From the NCBI GenBank assembly GCA_011620465.1, contig WOZC01000168.1:8039-24757 (forward strand): a stretch of DNA of 16,719 nt, in the 5' to 3' direction. Positions 5,990-14,694 of the stretch are shown here, in pieces. Source of the DNA: Anaerolineaceae bacterium. Lineage in GTDB: Bacteria > Chloroflexota > Anaerolineae > Anaerolineales > Anaerolineaceae. A model generated the notes under the pieces. The model was not told the origin of the DNA, ran no database searches, and was given only the letters and a program-made list of their open reading frames with translations. The stretch's first letter is position 1, and every line of letters starts with the position of its first letter. The position numbers were made by a program, and so were the translations under genes.

Positions 5990-6433
5990 ATGTTTTACGG
6001 AAGGTCGCCATACAACATCGATAAGAAGGGCAGAATGACAGTCCCTTCCAAATACCGGGATGAAACCCCGGATGGTGTTGTGGTTACAAAAGGGCTGGAT
6101 GGAAACCTGATGGTATACGCGAAAGAAACTTTTGATATCTTCGCCGAATCCATGAACAGCATCTCGGTCACGGACCCCAACCTGCGTTCTTTCAGACGTG
6201 AAATACTAGGCAACTCAGCAGAACTGACTTATGACTCGGCAGGGCGAATCCTCATCCCGCTACACTTGCGGAAGTTGGCTGGGATCGAGGAGAACGTGAC
6301 GATCGTCGGAGTTGGGCAATATTTCGAGATCTGGGATTCGGAACGGCTTCAAGCTTATGAGGCTAAGAGCGACCCAGAGGCTCAAGCAAACGCCTGGGCT
6401 TCGCTAAACATCACGACAACAAGAGGAAATTGA
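5990..6433 (+). CDS. mraZ: Transcriptional regulator MraZ
   Basis: MraZ is a DNA-binding protein of the AbrB/SpoVT fold that forms a ring-shaped oligomer and regulates the dcw operon that it heads. The 147-residue protein contains both copies of the DxxxR repeat that define the family: DKKGR at residues 11-15 followed by MTVPSKYR, and DSAGR at 82-86 followed by ILIPLHLR. Length and the N-terminus MFYGRSPYNID are typical. The ATG at 5990 is preceded by AGGGA with 9-nt spacing. A promoter and a triple TGTCA repeat that could be its operator lie directly upstream. Its TGA shares one base with the rsmH ATG (TGATG), so the two are translationally linked. Confidence 0.97.
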   Translation: MFYGRSPYNIDKKGRMTVPSKYRDETPDGVVVTKGLDGNLMVYAKETFDIFAESMNSISVTDPNLRSFRREILGNSAELTYDSAGRILIPLHLRKLAGIEENVTIVGVGQYFEIWDSERLQAYEAKSDPEAQANAWASLNITTTRGN

Positions 6434-7371
6434 TGGAAGCGGTGCCATCGGCTTCACAGCCCCACCGCCCAGTACTTTACCAAGAAACAATTGAATATCT
6501 GGCTCCAAACAGCTCAGGTCGCTATTTGGATTGTACAGCCGGTGCAGGGGGACATTCTTACGGTATCCTCGAATTTTCTGCTCCTAACGGACAACTTATC
6601 AGCATCGATCTTGACCCGACTGCAATTCAACTCACGACCAAAAACCTCAGCCTTTTCGGTGAACGCGCCACAATCGTACATGATAGCTATCTGAACGCGG
6701 CGAGAATCTTGCAACAAAAAGGCTGGGACAAAGTTGACGGAATCGTTCTGGATCTGGGAGTTTCTTCGATGCAACTCGATCAGGTTGAACGTGGTTTTTC
6801 CTTCCGCACAGAGGCTCCCTTGGATATGCGCTTCGACCCCACCAAAGGGTCAACAGCCGCAGATCTGGTGAACAACCTGAGTGAAAAGGAAATTGCCGAC
6901 CTGATCTATCGATACGGAGAAGAAAGACATTCCCGTAGAATTGCGCGAAAGATCGTCCAGAACCGACCAATTCTGACCACCACGCAGTTGGCAGAAACGG
7001 TCCGTTCAGCAATTGGAGGGGCGCATGGCAAGATCGACCCCGCTACACGCACCTTTCAGGCTATCCGAATCGCAGTCAACGATGAATTACGAACGGTTGA
7101 AGAAGCTATCCCGAGCCTGATTGAACTTTTAAATCCGAAAGGTCGCATCGCAGTCATCAGCTTCCATTCATTGGAAGATCGCCTGGTAAAGCAAGCCTTT
7201 CGCAGAGAGAGTGTCGATTGTATCTGTCCACCTGAGCAACCCATTTGCACCTGTGGACATGTAGCCAGCATAAAAGTTCTCACCCCTCGACCGGTCAGTC
7301 CAACTGAAAAGGAAATCGAGGAAAATCCGAGAGCTCGCAGTGCAAAGCTGAGAGTAGCTGAAAAGAAATAA
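6433..7371 (+). CDS. rsmH: 16S rRNA (cytosine-1402-N4)-methyltransferase RsmH (MraW)
   Basis: RsmH methylates N4 of C1402 in 16S rRNA using S-adenosylmethionine. The 312-residue protein starts with HRPVLYQETIEYL (11-23) and carries the SAM-binding motif DCTAGAGGH (33-41), VLDLGVSSMQLD (105-116), GFSFR and PLDMRFDP (129-136), the later RTFQAIRIAVNDEL (206-219) and VISFHSLEDR (241-250), all hallmarks of the family. Near the C-terminus is a Cys-rich segment CICPPEQPICTC (263-274). I chose the ATG at 6433, which shares its A with the mraZ stop and follows AGAGGA by 5 nt; a TTG one codon earlier is less likely. The ftsL-like gene begins 21 nt after the stop. Confidence 0.97.
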   Translation: MEAVPSASQPHRPVLYQETIEYLAPNSSGRYLDCTAGAGGHSYGILEFSAPNGQLISIDLDPTAIQLTTKNLSLFGERATIVHDSYLNAARILQQKGWDKVDGIVLDLGVSSMQLDQVERGFSFRTEAPLDMRFDPTKGSTAADLVNNLSEKEIADLIYRYGEERHSRRIARKIVQNRPILTTTQLAETVRSAIGGAHGKIDPATRTFQAIRIAVNDELRTVEEAIPSLIELLNPKGRIAVISFHSLEDRLVKQAFRRESVDCICPPEQPICTCGHVASIKVLTPRPVSPTEKEIEENPRARSAKLRVAEKK

Positions 7372-7392
7372 GAAAGAACCTGTAGTGCAGAA

Positions 7393-7875
7393 ATGAAAAA
7401 AGACATATTACAAGCCTACAAACAAGCTCCCTGGAGAACCCAAATGCAATGGGTAGGAGTTTTCCTCCTGGTCGTTGTCGCTGTGGCAACAGTCGCTGGA
7501 CTTTACTTATATATCAGCGGGCGCTCTGCCGCTACTGGCCGCAGGATCCAAAACCTGGAAAGCGAATTAGCAACGCTGCACAGGCAAAACAACGACCTTG
7601 AAACCCGCTTGGGTGAGATTCAATCTGAACGCGCTCTTTCTGAACGCATCAATTCCCTGAATATGCGTCCACTGACTCCAGACGAAGCCCTTTACCTGGA
7701 AGTTCCAGGGTACGTCCCCGCAGAAGGTCCCTCATTTGCTCCTCCGCCAACAATCAAGGAAGAGCGTACTCCCATTTTGTTACCCGAGTTCACCAGCACC
7801 TTCCTCGAGTGGATTTCTTCGAAACTCCAGGCAGGAACCCAGAATTCTACCCCAACCAGCGAGGTGCAGCCATGA
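7393..7875 (+). CDS. ftsL: FtsL/DivIC-like septum protein
   Basis: This 160-residue protein has a short basic cytoplasmic N-terminus, one membrane helix (about residues 20-41) and a predicted coiled coil (about 50-88, RIQNLESELATLHRQNNDLE), followed by a Pro-rich tail with a possible amphipathic helix near the end (FTSTFLEWISSKL). This layout and its position between rsmH and ftsI are those of FtsL, the small bitopic protein that forms a complex with FtsB/DivIC and FtsQ and activates FtsW-FtsI. Sequence conservation in FtsL is too low for recognition by eye, so the call rests on topology and synteny. The C-terminal extension makes it longer than E. coli FtsL (about 120 residues). The ribosome binding site is weak. 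The stop overlaps the ftsI start by 4 nt (ATGA). Confidence 0.75.
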   Translation: MKKDILQAYKQAPWRTQMQWVGVFLLVVVAVATVAGLYLYISGRSAATGRRIQNLESELATLHRQNNDLETRLGEIQSERALSERINSLNMRPLTPDEALYLEVPGYVPAEGPSFAPPPTIKEERTPILLPEFTSTFLEWISSKLQAGTQNSTPTSEVQP

Positions 7876-9656
7876 GTGAAAGTATCAAAACCCGCTTTTT
7901 GGCAATTTGCGTGATCTGCACAGCGGTTGCGATCATCGTCGGTATACAGATGATCCGTATCCAAAGCGCCGAGGCTGCCCAGCGCCTTTTAGACACCAGC
8001 GAGAGCTATCAGGGTGTCACCCGCGTCGTCTATCCAGATCGTGGTAACATCTACGATTCAAAAGGACGATTATTGGCTGGTAATGAGACATCTTACGAAA
8101 TCGGTCTGGATCTGAACAGTGTCACCCAACCCGAAACAGTCGCCAGTATTGCTTCGAGTGTGCTGGGCCTCGATTATGCCCAGGTTCTCGGCTATGCGCA
8201 AATGACTCCTGGTAACGGCAACCCTGTCTACCAGGTCCTGGACGATTTCGTTAGTCAGGACAAAATAGTAGAACTGGAAACCATCAAAGCTGATTACGAC
8301 AGCCGCAAAGCCAAAGGCAACGAAATCCTGCCAAATATTGATGGTTTACTGTGGACAGCGCATACCCAACGCACCTACCCGGAAGGAACGCTTGCTTCCA
8401 ACATTCTTGGTTTCTACAGCTATCTCGATCGCACAGGCGGTATCGGATACTTTGGTTTGGAAGAAGCTTACAATTCCCAACTTTCCGGTACACCCCAGGA
8501 GATCTATGTAGCCTTCGATCCCCAACGTCTGAGCACGGTTGAAGAAGTTCCACCTGGTGTGACCCTTGTTCTGACACTGGATCGTGAAATTCAGGCAATG
8601 ACTGAAAAGAAGCTGGATGAAGCGATCGAATGGTCCGGTGCCGAAGGCGGCACCATCATCGTTTACGATCCGGAAGATGGCGGCGTGATTTCCATGGCAA
8701 CCTCTCCACGCTTGGATCCGAACAACTATTGGGATTATGCCGATCTCTTCCCCGACCCAATGCCCTACAACTCAGCAATCAGCAAGACTTATGAACCCGG
8801 TTCCGTCTTCAAGGTGCTCACCGTGGCTGCCGCGTTGGATTCAGGCTTGGTGGATCCCGACACTCGTTTCCAGGACACCGGTGCTTTCAATATTGGCGGC
8901 ACCACCATTTATAACTGGAACATGGGTGCCTGGGGCGACGTGGATATGACCGAATGTCTGCAATACTCATTGAACGTTTGCATGAGCTGGCTCTCCACCG
9001 AAATGGGACCGGACACTTTTTACACTTATCTGAAAAACTTTGGGCTCGACCGAAAAACCGGCATCGACCTTGGCGGCGAGAGCAACTGGCCGCTGAAATT
9101 GCCGGGCGACAGCCTGTGGTATGAAGTTGACCTGGCAACCAACAGCTTCGGTCAGGGTATTTCGCTGACACCGATTCAGTTGGTCATGGCAATCAGCTCA
9201 GTCGCTAACGATGGTCGCATGATGGCTCCTCACCTGGTCAAAGCGATGGTCATCGATGGTCAACAATATGATGTCGACCCGGTGGTGGTAGGCAACCCAA
9301 TCAAAGCTGAAACAGCGCATACGCTCACCGAGATGCTGGTCAACTCGCTTGAAAATGAAGCATCCAACGCCCTTGTAGAAGGTTACACCGTTGCTGGAAA
9401 GACCGGTACTGGTGAAATTGCAACCCCCTACGGCTACTCTTCCTCGGAAACAAATGTCTCTTTTGTTGGTTGGGGACCTGCTGAAGACCCGAAGTTCCTG
9501 GTCTTTGTTTGGCTCGAAAAACCTTCGATCTCGATCTGGGGTTCCGAAGTTGCCGCACCAGTTTTCTCTGAGCTGGTCAGCAAACTGGTTGTTCTGATGG
9601 ATATTCCCCCTGACAGTGTTCGCCTGGCAGGAAGTAGTACGATGACTGGACAGTGA
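7872..9656 (+). CDS. ftsI: Class B penicillin-binding protein, septal transpeptidase FtsI/PBP3 type
   Basis: FtsI cross-links septal peptidoglycan as partner of the FtsW glycosyltransferase. The 594-residue protein has an N-terminal membrane helix (about 8-27), the class B dimerisation domain with YPDRGNIYD (54-62), and a transpeptidase domain with all three active-site motifs: SVFK (nucleophile S311, K314) in YEPGSVFKV, SLN (366-368) and KTGTGE (510-515). There are no PASTA repeats after the transpeptidase domain. The ATG at 7872 follows GAGGTG with good spacing and overlaps the ftsL stop; an upstream in-frame ATG at 7809 would add 21 residues lying entirely within ftsL and is rejected. The closely related SpoVD and PBP2 types are less likely, given the dcw location. 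murE, which usually follows ftsI, is absent. Confidence 0.95.
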   Translation: MSESIKTRFLAICVICTAVAIIVGIQMIRIQSAEAAQRLLDTSESYQGVTRVVYPDRGNIYDSKGRLLAGNETSYEIGLDLNSVTQPETVASIASSVLGLDYAQVLGYAQMTPGNGNPVYQVLDDFVSQDKIVELETIKADYDSRKAKGNEILPNIDGLLWTAHTQRTYPEGTLASNILGFYSYLDRTGGIGYFGLEEAYNSQLSGTPQEIYVAFDPQRLSTVEEVPPGVTLVLTLDREIQAMTEKKLDEAIEWSGAEGGTIIVYDPEDGGVISMATSPRLDPNNYWDYADLFPDPMPYNSAISKTYEPGSVFKVLTVAAALDSGLVDPDTRFQDTGAFNIGGTTIYNWNMGAWGDVDMTECLQYSLNVCMSWLSTEMGPDTFYTYLKNFGLDRKTGIDLGGESNWPLKLPGDSLWYEVDLATNSFGQGISLTPIQLVMAISSVANDGRMMAPHLVKAMVIDGQQYDVDPVVVGNPIKAETAHTLTEMLVNSLENEASNALVEGYTVAGKTGTGEIATPYGYSSSETNVSFVGWGPAEDPKFLVFVWLEKPSISIWGSEVAAPVFSELVSKLVVLMDIPPDSVRLAGSSTMTGQ

Positions 9657-9672
9657 GGTCTGGACTAAAGAA

Positions 9673-11085
9673 ATGTTGACGGTCAGTAAAGTTCTACGCG
9701 CTCTCGGAATGGATACAGATCCACGCGGCTGCCAGGAAGCAGTTACGGGCGGTTGTATCGATTCGCGTCTGGCTACGAATGGCAACCTGTTTGTTGCGCT
9801 TCGCGGTGAGAGTACTGACGGTCATCTCTATGTTGACCAGGCTCTTGATAGCGGCGCGGTTTTAGCCCTGGTTGATCACAAGATCAAGAGTGCTTATCCT
9901 GTTTTCAACCTGAGCGACCGTCCTGATCGCCTTCGGAAACCACCTTTTTCCGTTCTCGTCCCCAACACATTGGAAGCGCTCCAAACGATTGCTTCCTGGT
10001 GGCGAGCGCAGATTGATATCCCGGTCATCGGTATTACGGGTAGTGTTGGCAAATCTTCGACCAAAGAAACCATGGCAGCCTTACTGGGCTTCAAGTTTAG
10101 AGTGCTCAAAAACAAGGGCAACATGAACAATGAGATCGGACTGCCTCTGACATTACTTTCGCTCCACGAAAGCCATCAAGCAGCTGTGCTTGAAATGGGC
10201 TTTTATGTTCCAGGAGAAATCGATCTGCTCTGTAAAATCGCCAAACCTCGCATTGGGGTTGTGACCAATATCGGAACGGTCCACGCAGAACGTGCCGGCG
10301 ACATCGAAACGATCGCCATGGGCAAATCCGAGTTGGTGCAAGCCCTGCCTGCTGGTCCTGAAGGTCTGGCTGTCTTGAATAACGATGATCCTCGCGTTCG
10401 CGCCATGGCTGCTCACACCTCAGCCCGCGTGCTCACCTACGGGTTCACCCCCGAAGCAGACCTATGGGCGGACGAAATTCTCTCCACCGGTCTCTCCGGT
10501 ATCCGCTTCAACGCTCATCACGAAGGGCATTCACACACGATCGTATCCGAACTGCTCGGAAAACATTCGGTTTACATCCTGCTCAGTGCCATCGCAGTTG
10601 CGCTTGAGCTCGGTTTTACCTGGGACGAGATCGAACAGGCAGTCCGAAGCCAGGAAATTGTGCAGAGAGTGCGCATCTTTACCAGCCACACTGGAGCACT
10701 GATCGTTGACGACAGCTACAACGCTTCCCCCGCTTCCACGGTTGCCGCGCTTGAATTGCTCGATGAACTGGAGGGTAGAAAAGTTGCTGTACTGGGTGAC
10801 ATGCTCGAGCTCGGACGCTATGAAACTGAAGGGCACGAGCAAGTTGGTCGAAAAGCCGCTAAGGTCGCGAAAAAGATCATTTTAGTCGGTCCAATTAGTA
10901 TGTTAACCCGCGATGTCATTTTAGACACGGGTTTTCCTGAAGAAGATGTGCGCTGGTTTGCAAACTCTGAAGAAGCAGCCCATTACCTGCAATCTGACCT
11001 AAAAGCCGGTCAAACAGTCCTGGTAAAGGGTTCGCACGGCATGAGGATGGACAAAATCATCGCTGCATTGGAGGAAAAAATCTGA
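9673..11085 (+). CDS. murF: UDP-N-acetylmuramoyl-tripeptide--D-alanyl-D-alanine ligase MurF
   Basis: MurF adds D-Ala-D-Ala to the UDP-MurNAc-tripeptide, completing the cytoplasmic peptidoglycan precursor. The 470-residue protein has the three-domain Mur ligase layout: an N-terminal domain with GGCIDSRLATNGNLFVAL, the ATP-binding loop GITGSVGKSSTKE (120-132), NKGNMNNEIGLPLTLL (147-162), VLEMGFYVPGEI (172-183), TNIGTVHAE (198-206), and VDDSYNASPAS (345-355) in the C-terminal domain. NNEIGLP and DDSYNA.P distinguish MurF from MurE. The ATG at 9673 lies 16 nt after ftsI; only a weak purine-rich ribosome binding site precedes it. The stop shares a base with the mraY start (TGATG). It directly follows ftsI because murE is missing at this site. 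Confidence 0.96.
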   Translation: MLTVSKVLRALGMDTDPRGCQEAVTGGCIDSRLATNGNLFVALRGESTDGHLYVDQALDSGAVLALVDHKIKSAYPVFNLSDRPDRLRKPPFSVLVPNTLEALQTIASWWRAQIDIPVIGITGSVGKSSTKETMAALLGFKFRVLKNKGNMNNEIGLPLTLLSLHESHQAAVLEMGFYVPGEIDLLCKIAKPRIGVVTNIGTVHAERAGDIETIAMGKSELVQALPAGPEGLAVLNNDDPRVRAMAAHTSARVLTYGFTPEADLWADEILSTGLSGIRFNAHHEGHSHTIVSELLGKHSVYILLSAIAVALELGFTWDEIEQAVRSQEIVQRVRIFTSHTGALIVDDSYNASPASTVAALELLDELEGRKVAVLGDMLELGRYETEGHEQVGRKAAKVAKKIILVGPISMLTRDVILDTGFPEEDVRWFANSEEAAHYLQSDLKAGQTVLVKGSHGMRMDKIIAALEEKI

Positions 11086-12080
11086 TGAGTGGATTCTCTT
11101 TGGCAATCGCCATGAGCGGTATCAGCTTCCTGCTCTCGACTATTTGGGGTGAGCCTTTCATCCAGCTGCTCGCGAAATTCAACATTGGCAAACGCATCAA
11201 GGCAGATCAACCCGCCACTCATCGAAAGAAGGAAGACACCACCACCATGGGCGGTTTCATGTTCCTGGTGCAGATCACCTTATTGACGGTGATTTTGAAC
11301 GCAGTTTCACTTTTTGGCTCGAAGCTGATCGGGTCTTCCATCCTTGTTCCTCTTTCAGCATTGTGGGCTTTCGCGATCATCGGCGCAATCGATGATTGGG
11401 AAGGAATCCGTGGTTCCCGAAGAGGTTTGGGAATGCGTGCCAACACCAAGTTCATCCTTCAGGTGATCGCTGCATTAGTGCTGGCTTATGGCATGAAGGA
11501 TATCCTGCTGGTGCCGCATTTATTCTGGCCGGCATCCGATGTACCTCTCGATTTCGGCTGGGCATATCTCCCACTTGCTACAATAATCATCGTCGGCATG
11601 GCTAATGCCATGAATTTTACAGACGGTATAGATGGACTTGCCAGTATCATATCCATGACAGCCTTCGGAATCTACGGCATCATCGCCTTGATGCAAGGGC
11701 AAGTCTATCTCGGTCGCTTCTGCTTCTGCGTTTTGGGTGCCCTGGCTGGATTCCTGTGGTTCAACTGCAACCCTGCCCGCCTCTTCATGGGTGATACTGG
11801 TTCGCAGGCATTAGGCGCTTCGCTGGCAGTGGTCGCGTTGATGACCGGTCGCTGGCTTTTTTTGCCCCTCATCGCCATAATCCCAGCAGCGGAATTATTG
11901 AGCGTAATCATCCAGGTGAGCTATTTCAAGATCACAAAAGGAAAGCGCGTTTTCAAGCGCACCCCAATCCATCATCATTTTGAAGAAATAAATTGGACCG
12001 AAAGCCAGATCGTTATCCGCTTTTGGATCATCGAGCTGGTCGGCTCGATGATCGGTCTCAGTTTGACTTTTATTAGGTAA
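11085..12080 (+). CDS. mraY: Phospho-N-acetylmuramoyl-pentapeptide transferase MraY
   Basis: MraY transfers phospho-MurNAc-pentapeptide to undecaprenyl phosphate on the inner face of the membrane, giving lipid I. The 331-residue, multi-span membrane protein contains the signature residues: PATHRKKEDTTTMGGFMF early on, the DD pair D103-D104 in GAIDDWEG, NFTDGIDGL (177-185), LFMGDTGSQALGA (233-245) and the HHH triplet in PIHHHFE (294-300). Length is somewhat below the roughly 360 of E. coli MraY. It begins at an ATG that shares its A with the murF stop, preceded by GGAGGA at about 10-nt spacing. murD follows after 2 nt. Confidence 0.97.
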   Translation: MSGFSLAIAMSGISFLLSTIWGEPFIQLLAKFNIGKRIKADQPATHRKKEDTTTMGGFMFLVQITLLTVILNAVSLFGSKLIGSSILVPLSALWAFAIIGAIDDWEGIRGSRRGLGMRANTKFILQVIAALVLAYGMKDILLVPHLFWPASDVPLDFGWAYLPLATIIIVGMANAMNFTDGIDGLASIISMTAFGIYGIIALMQGQVYLGRFCFCVLGALAGFLWFNCNPARLFMGDTGSQALGASLAVVALMTGRWLFLPLIAIIPAAELLSVIIQVSYFKITKGKRVFKRTPIHHHFEEINWTESQIVIRFWIIELVGSMIGLSLTFIR

Positions 12081-12082
12081 CT

Positions 12083-13471
12083 ATGAAAAACTATTCTGGA
12101 AAAAAGATCGTCATTATCGGAGTTGCCCGTCAAGGACAGGCTTTAGCGCGATTCTTCACAAAACGAGGAGCGCAAGTTGTTTTGACCGACACACGGGAGA
12201 AAGAACTACTCAGCGAGGAATTGTCTGGACTTGAGAATCTGCCTGTAACCCTCGACCTCGGTGGGCATCACATAGAAATACTGGAAGGCGCGGACCTGGT
12301 TTGTGTCTCCAGCGGCGTGCCCCTCACGATACCCTTTATCCAGGAAGCGCTTATCCGCAACATACCGCTTACCAACGATTCTCAAATTTTTCTCGAGGAA
12401 TGCCCCTGCATGGTGGCAGGCATCACTGGCTCATCCGGTAAAAGCACTACAACAGCTCTGACCGGGTTGATGGCAAAAACAACCTTCGAGATGAAATCGA
12501 ATCGTCAAAAAGCCTGGGTCGGCGGCAACATTGGCAACCCTCTCATCGACAGTCTTGATGAAATCCAGGAAGATGACCTGGCGATCATGGAACTTTCGAG
12601 TTTCCAATTGGAACTGATGAAGAATTCACCCCAGGTTGCAGCAGTGCTCAACATCACCCCCAACCATCTCGACCGGCATGGCAGCATGGACGCTTACATT
12701 GACGCAAAATCCCACATCCTCTGGTTCCAGCATGCGGACGACATCGCAATCCTGAACCGGGATGATGAAGCTTCCTGGAGTTTGCTGCCCGAAATCAAAG
12801 GCGACTTGATCAGCTTTGGTCTCAATAAGCCTGAAGGTCGCTCCAACGGCACATATGTTGACCAGGATTCGGTTTGGCTTCAAATTGGCAGAGAAAAACT
12901 GAAAATGTTCCCGGTGGAATGGATCCAACTACGCGGTCGCCACAACCTCTATAACGTCCTGGCTGCTTCTGCCATTGCAGCAGCAACCACGTTAGCCCTG
13001 CCCGCCATTCAATCCGCTGTAGAAGAGTTTACTGGCATCCCCCACCGCCTGGAGACGGTCCGTGAAATCAATGGCGTCACCTGGATCAACGATTCGATTG
13101 CCACTGCACCAGAACGCACCATAGCTGCCATTGAATCTATTTCAGAACCCATCGTGCTTCTCCTGGGCGGTAGAGACAAAGACCTGCCCTGGGATCAACT
13201 GGCAGCCTTGGTTAGAAACAAAGTGGAGAGGGTCATCATTTTCGGTGAAGCAGCGCCCATCATCAACGATGCGATCGGTCCCCGCAGACCGGGACAGCAT
13301 CTTAAGTCGGTCGTCACCACCAAAGACCTTGCGGAAGCCCTGAAAACAGCCCAAATCCAGGCACAGGAAGGAGAGGTTGTACTGCTCTCCCCTGGTGGCA
13401 CCAGCTACGATGCATTCAAAGATTTTGAAGAACGCGGGCAGTTCTTCAGAGATTGGGTGAACCAACTATGA
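12083..13471 (+). CDS. murD: UDP-N-acetylmuramoyl-L-alanine--D-glutamate ligase MurD
   Basis: MurD adds D-Glu to UDP-MurNAc-L-Ala. The 462-residue protein has an N-terminal Rossmann domain (KIVIIGVARQGQALARFF, 8-25), the ATP loop GITGSSGKSTTT (113-124), WVGGNIGNPL (145-154), LNITPNHLDRHGS (189-201) and K209, which aligns with the carbamylated lysine of E. coli MurD. The C-terminal domain has PHRLE (320-324) and NDSIATAPER (336-345). In E. coli the equivalent segment is NDSKAT, whose Lys contacts the substrate; here it is Ile339. The ATG at 12083 follows AGGT by 5 nt. The stop overlaps the ftsW start (ATGA). MurC and MurE are excluded by overall motif pattern and by a true murC downstream. Confidence 0.95.
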   Translation: MKNYSGKKIVIIGVARQGQALARFFTKRGAQVVLTDTREKELLSEELSGLENLPVTLDLGGHHIEILEGADLVCVSSGVPLTIPFIQEALIRNIPLTNDSQIFLEECPCMVAGITGSSGKSTTTALTGLMAKTTFEMKSNRQKAWVGGNIGNPLIDSLDEIQEDDLAIMELSSFQLELMKNSPQVAAVLNITPNHLDRHGSMDAYIDAKSHILWFQHADDIAILNRDDEASWSLLPEIKGDLISFGLNKPEGRSNGTYVDQDSVWLQIGREKLKMFPVEWIQLRGRHNLYNVLAASAIAAATTLALPAIQSAVEEFTGIPHRLETVREINGVTWINDSIATAPERTIAAIESISEPIVLLLGGRDKDLPWDQLAALVRNKVERVIIFGEAAPIINDAIGPRRPGQHLKSVVTTKDLAEALKTAQIQAQEGEVVLLSPGGTSYDAFKDFEERGQFFRDWVNQL

Positions 13472-14694
13472 TTAGTCAAACAACCCCTAAAGTGAAGAAA
13501 AGAACCGTCAAAGGTTTTTCCATCGACATTCCTTTTGTGCTCGTTCTGATTTGCTTGCTTGTATTCGGTCTGATGATGGTCTATTCTACTGACCTGGATG
13601 CCTCGCTCCGTATGAAACAAGAACCCGGTTACATTTTCCAACGCCAGGTTATGTGGGTCGCGCTTGGTCTGGCTCTGATGATCTTTTTAGCCTTCTTTGA
13701 CTATCACAATTTCGAGAAACTTGTGGTTCCGTTTGCTGCGCTCGTAGTAATCCTTCTGTTCGTTGTATTGGTTCGCAACGAGGTCCAGTTCAACTCGTCC
13801 CGCGCCCTTTTCAATGGTTCAGTTCAACCTGCCGAGCTTGCTAAAGTGGCGGTCATCCTCTACCTGTCCGTCTGGCTTTCGAAACGAAATGATGAACAAT
13901 TAGCTGACTTCAAAAGTGGTTTGATTTCATTATTAGTCATCCTCGCAGTGGTTGCCGCCTTAATTTTCTTCCAACCCGATATCAGTGCCTCAATCACCAT
14001 TCTCGCCTTGGGGATCATCATGTTTTTCCTGGGTGGCGGAAGTTGGAAACAAATCCTGCTTCTCATAGGAATCGGTGGGGTCACCGGTCTTCTTGCGATC
14101 CAATTCTATACAACCGGTCGTGTCCGGGTTGCCGAATACCTCCAGGGGCTTCAGGACCCTACCCTGGGTTCTTATCACATTCGCAGAACTTTTGAATCCG
14201 TGATCAAAGGCGGTATTTTCGGGGTCGGTCTGGGTAACGCGAACACCAAGTTCACAGGCTTACCTCTGCCCCATACCGACAGTATTTTTGCGGTCCTGGC
14301 AGAAGAAACCGGTTTGTTCGGCTCGTTCATCCTGATCGGGCTTTACATTTTGTTGATCTGGCGTGGATACAAGATCGCTCAAAAAGCGCCCGATCGACTT
14401 GGTTCCCTGATGGCATTCGGCCTGACTGGTTGGATCGTCATCGAAGCCCTACTGAACATCGCTGTTATCGTGGGTCTATTCCCATTCGCTGGCAACTCCC
14501 TGCCATTTATCAGCGCGGGCGGCTCAAGTATGGTCACCAACCTGGCTGCTATCGGCATCATCATGAACATTGCCCGCCAGGGAGAAGGATTAAAAATTCA
14601 GGAAAGGAGTCAAGCCAGTGCGACTGTTGATTTGCGCAGGCGGGACTGGCGGCGGAGTGTATCCGGCGCTGACCGTTTCGGAAAAGCTGGATAA
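13468..14694 (+). CDS. ftsW: Septal peptidoglycan glycosyltransferase FtsW (SEDS family)
   Basis: FtsW polymerises lipid II into glycan strands at the septum with FtsI. The 408-residue protein has about ten membrane helices and the SEDS hallmarks: QPAELAKVAVILYLS, FQPDISASITIL, GSYHIRRTFESVIKGG with GVGLGNANTK, the extracellular HTDSIFAVLAEE, whose Asp is the presumed catalytic residue, and the C-terminal PFISAGGSSMVTNLAAIGI. I chose the ATG at 13468, which overlaps the murD stop; an in-frame TTG at 13453 would add five residues. RodA is an alternative, but the dcw position favours FtsW. The last 25 codons overlap murG in another frame, giving an Arg-rich cytoplasmic tail (DLRRRDWRRSVSG). Confidence 0.95.
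   Translation: MISQTTPKVKKRTVKGFSIDIPFVLVLICLLVFGLMMVYSTDLDASLRMKQEPGYIFQRQVMWVALGLALMIFLAFFDYHNFEKLVVPFAALVVILLFVVLVRNEVQFNSSRALFNGSVQPAELAKVAVILYLSVWLSKRNDEQLADFKSGLISLLVILAVVAALIFFQPDISASITILALGIIMFFLGGGSWKQILLLIGIGGVTGLLAIQFYTTGRVRVAEYLQGLQDPTLGSYHIRRTFESVIKGGIFGVGLGNANTKFTGLPLPHTDSIFAVLAEETGLFGSFILIGLYILLIWRGYKIAQKAPDRLGSLMAFGLTGWIVIEALLNIAVIVGLFPFAGNSLPFISAGGSSMVTNLAAIGIIMNIARQGEGLKIQERSQASATVDLRRRDWRRSVSGADRFGKAG

Noticed and set aside
7809..7871. In-frame upstream start for ftsI adding 21 residues
   Set aside because: It lies wholly within ftsL, and the ATG at 7872 has a good ribosome binding site and a typical short cytoplasmic N-terminus.
9198..9785. Minus-strand 195-codon open frame across ftsI and murF
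   Set aside because: It spans the junction of two confidently assigned genes in the opposite direction and has low-complexity, non-family-like sequence; a shadow frame.
14590..14694. Frameshift or gene fusion between ftsW and murG
   Set aside because: Both proteins are complete at their conserved ends and murG has its own GTG start and ribosome binding site; an overlap explains the sequence without an error, though the reads should be checked.
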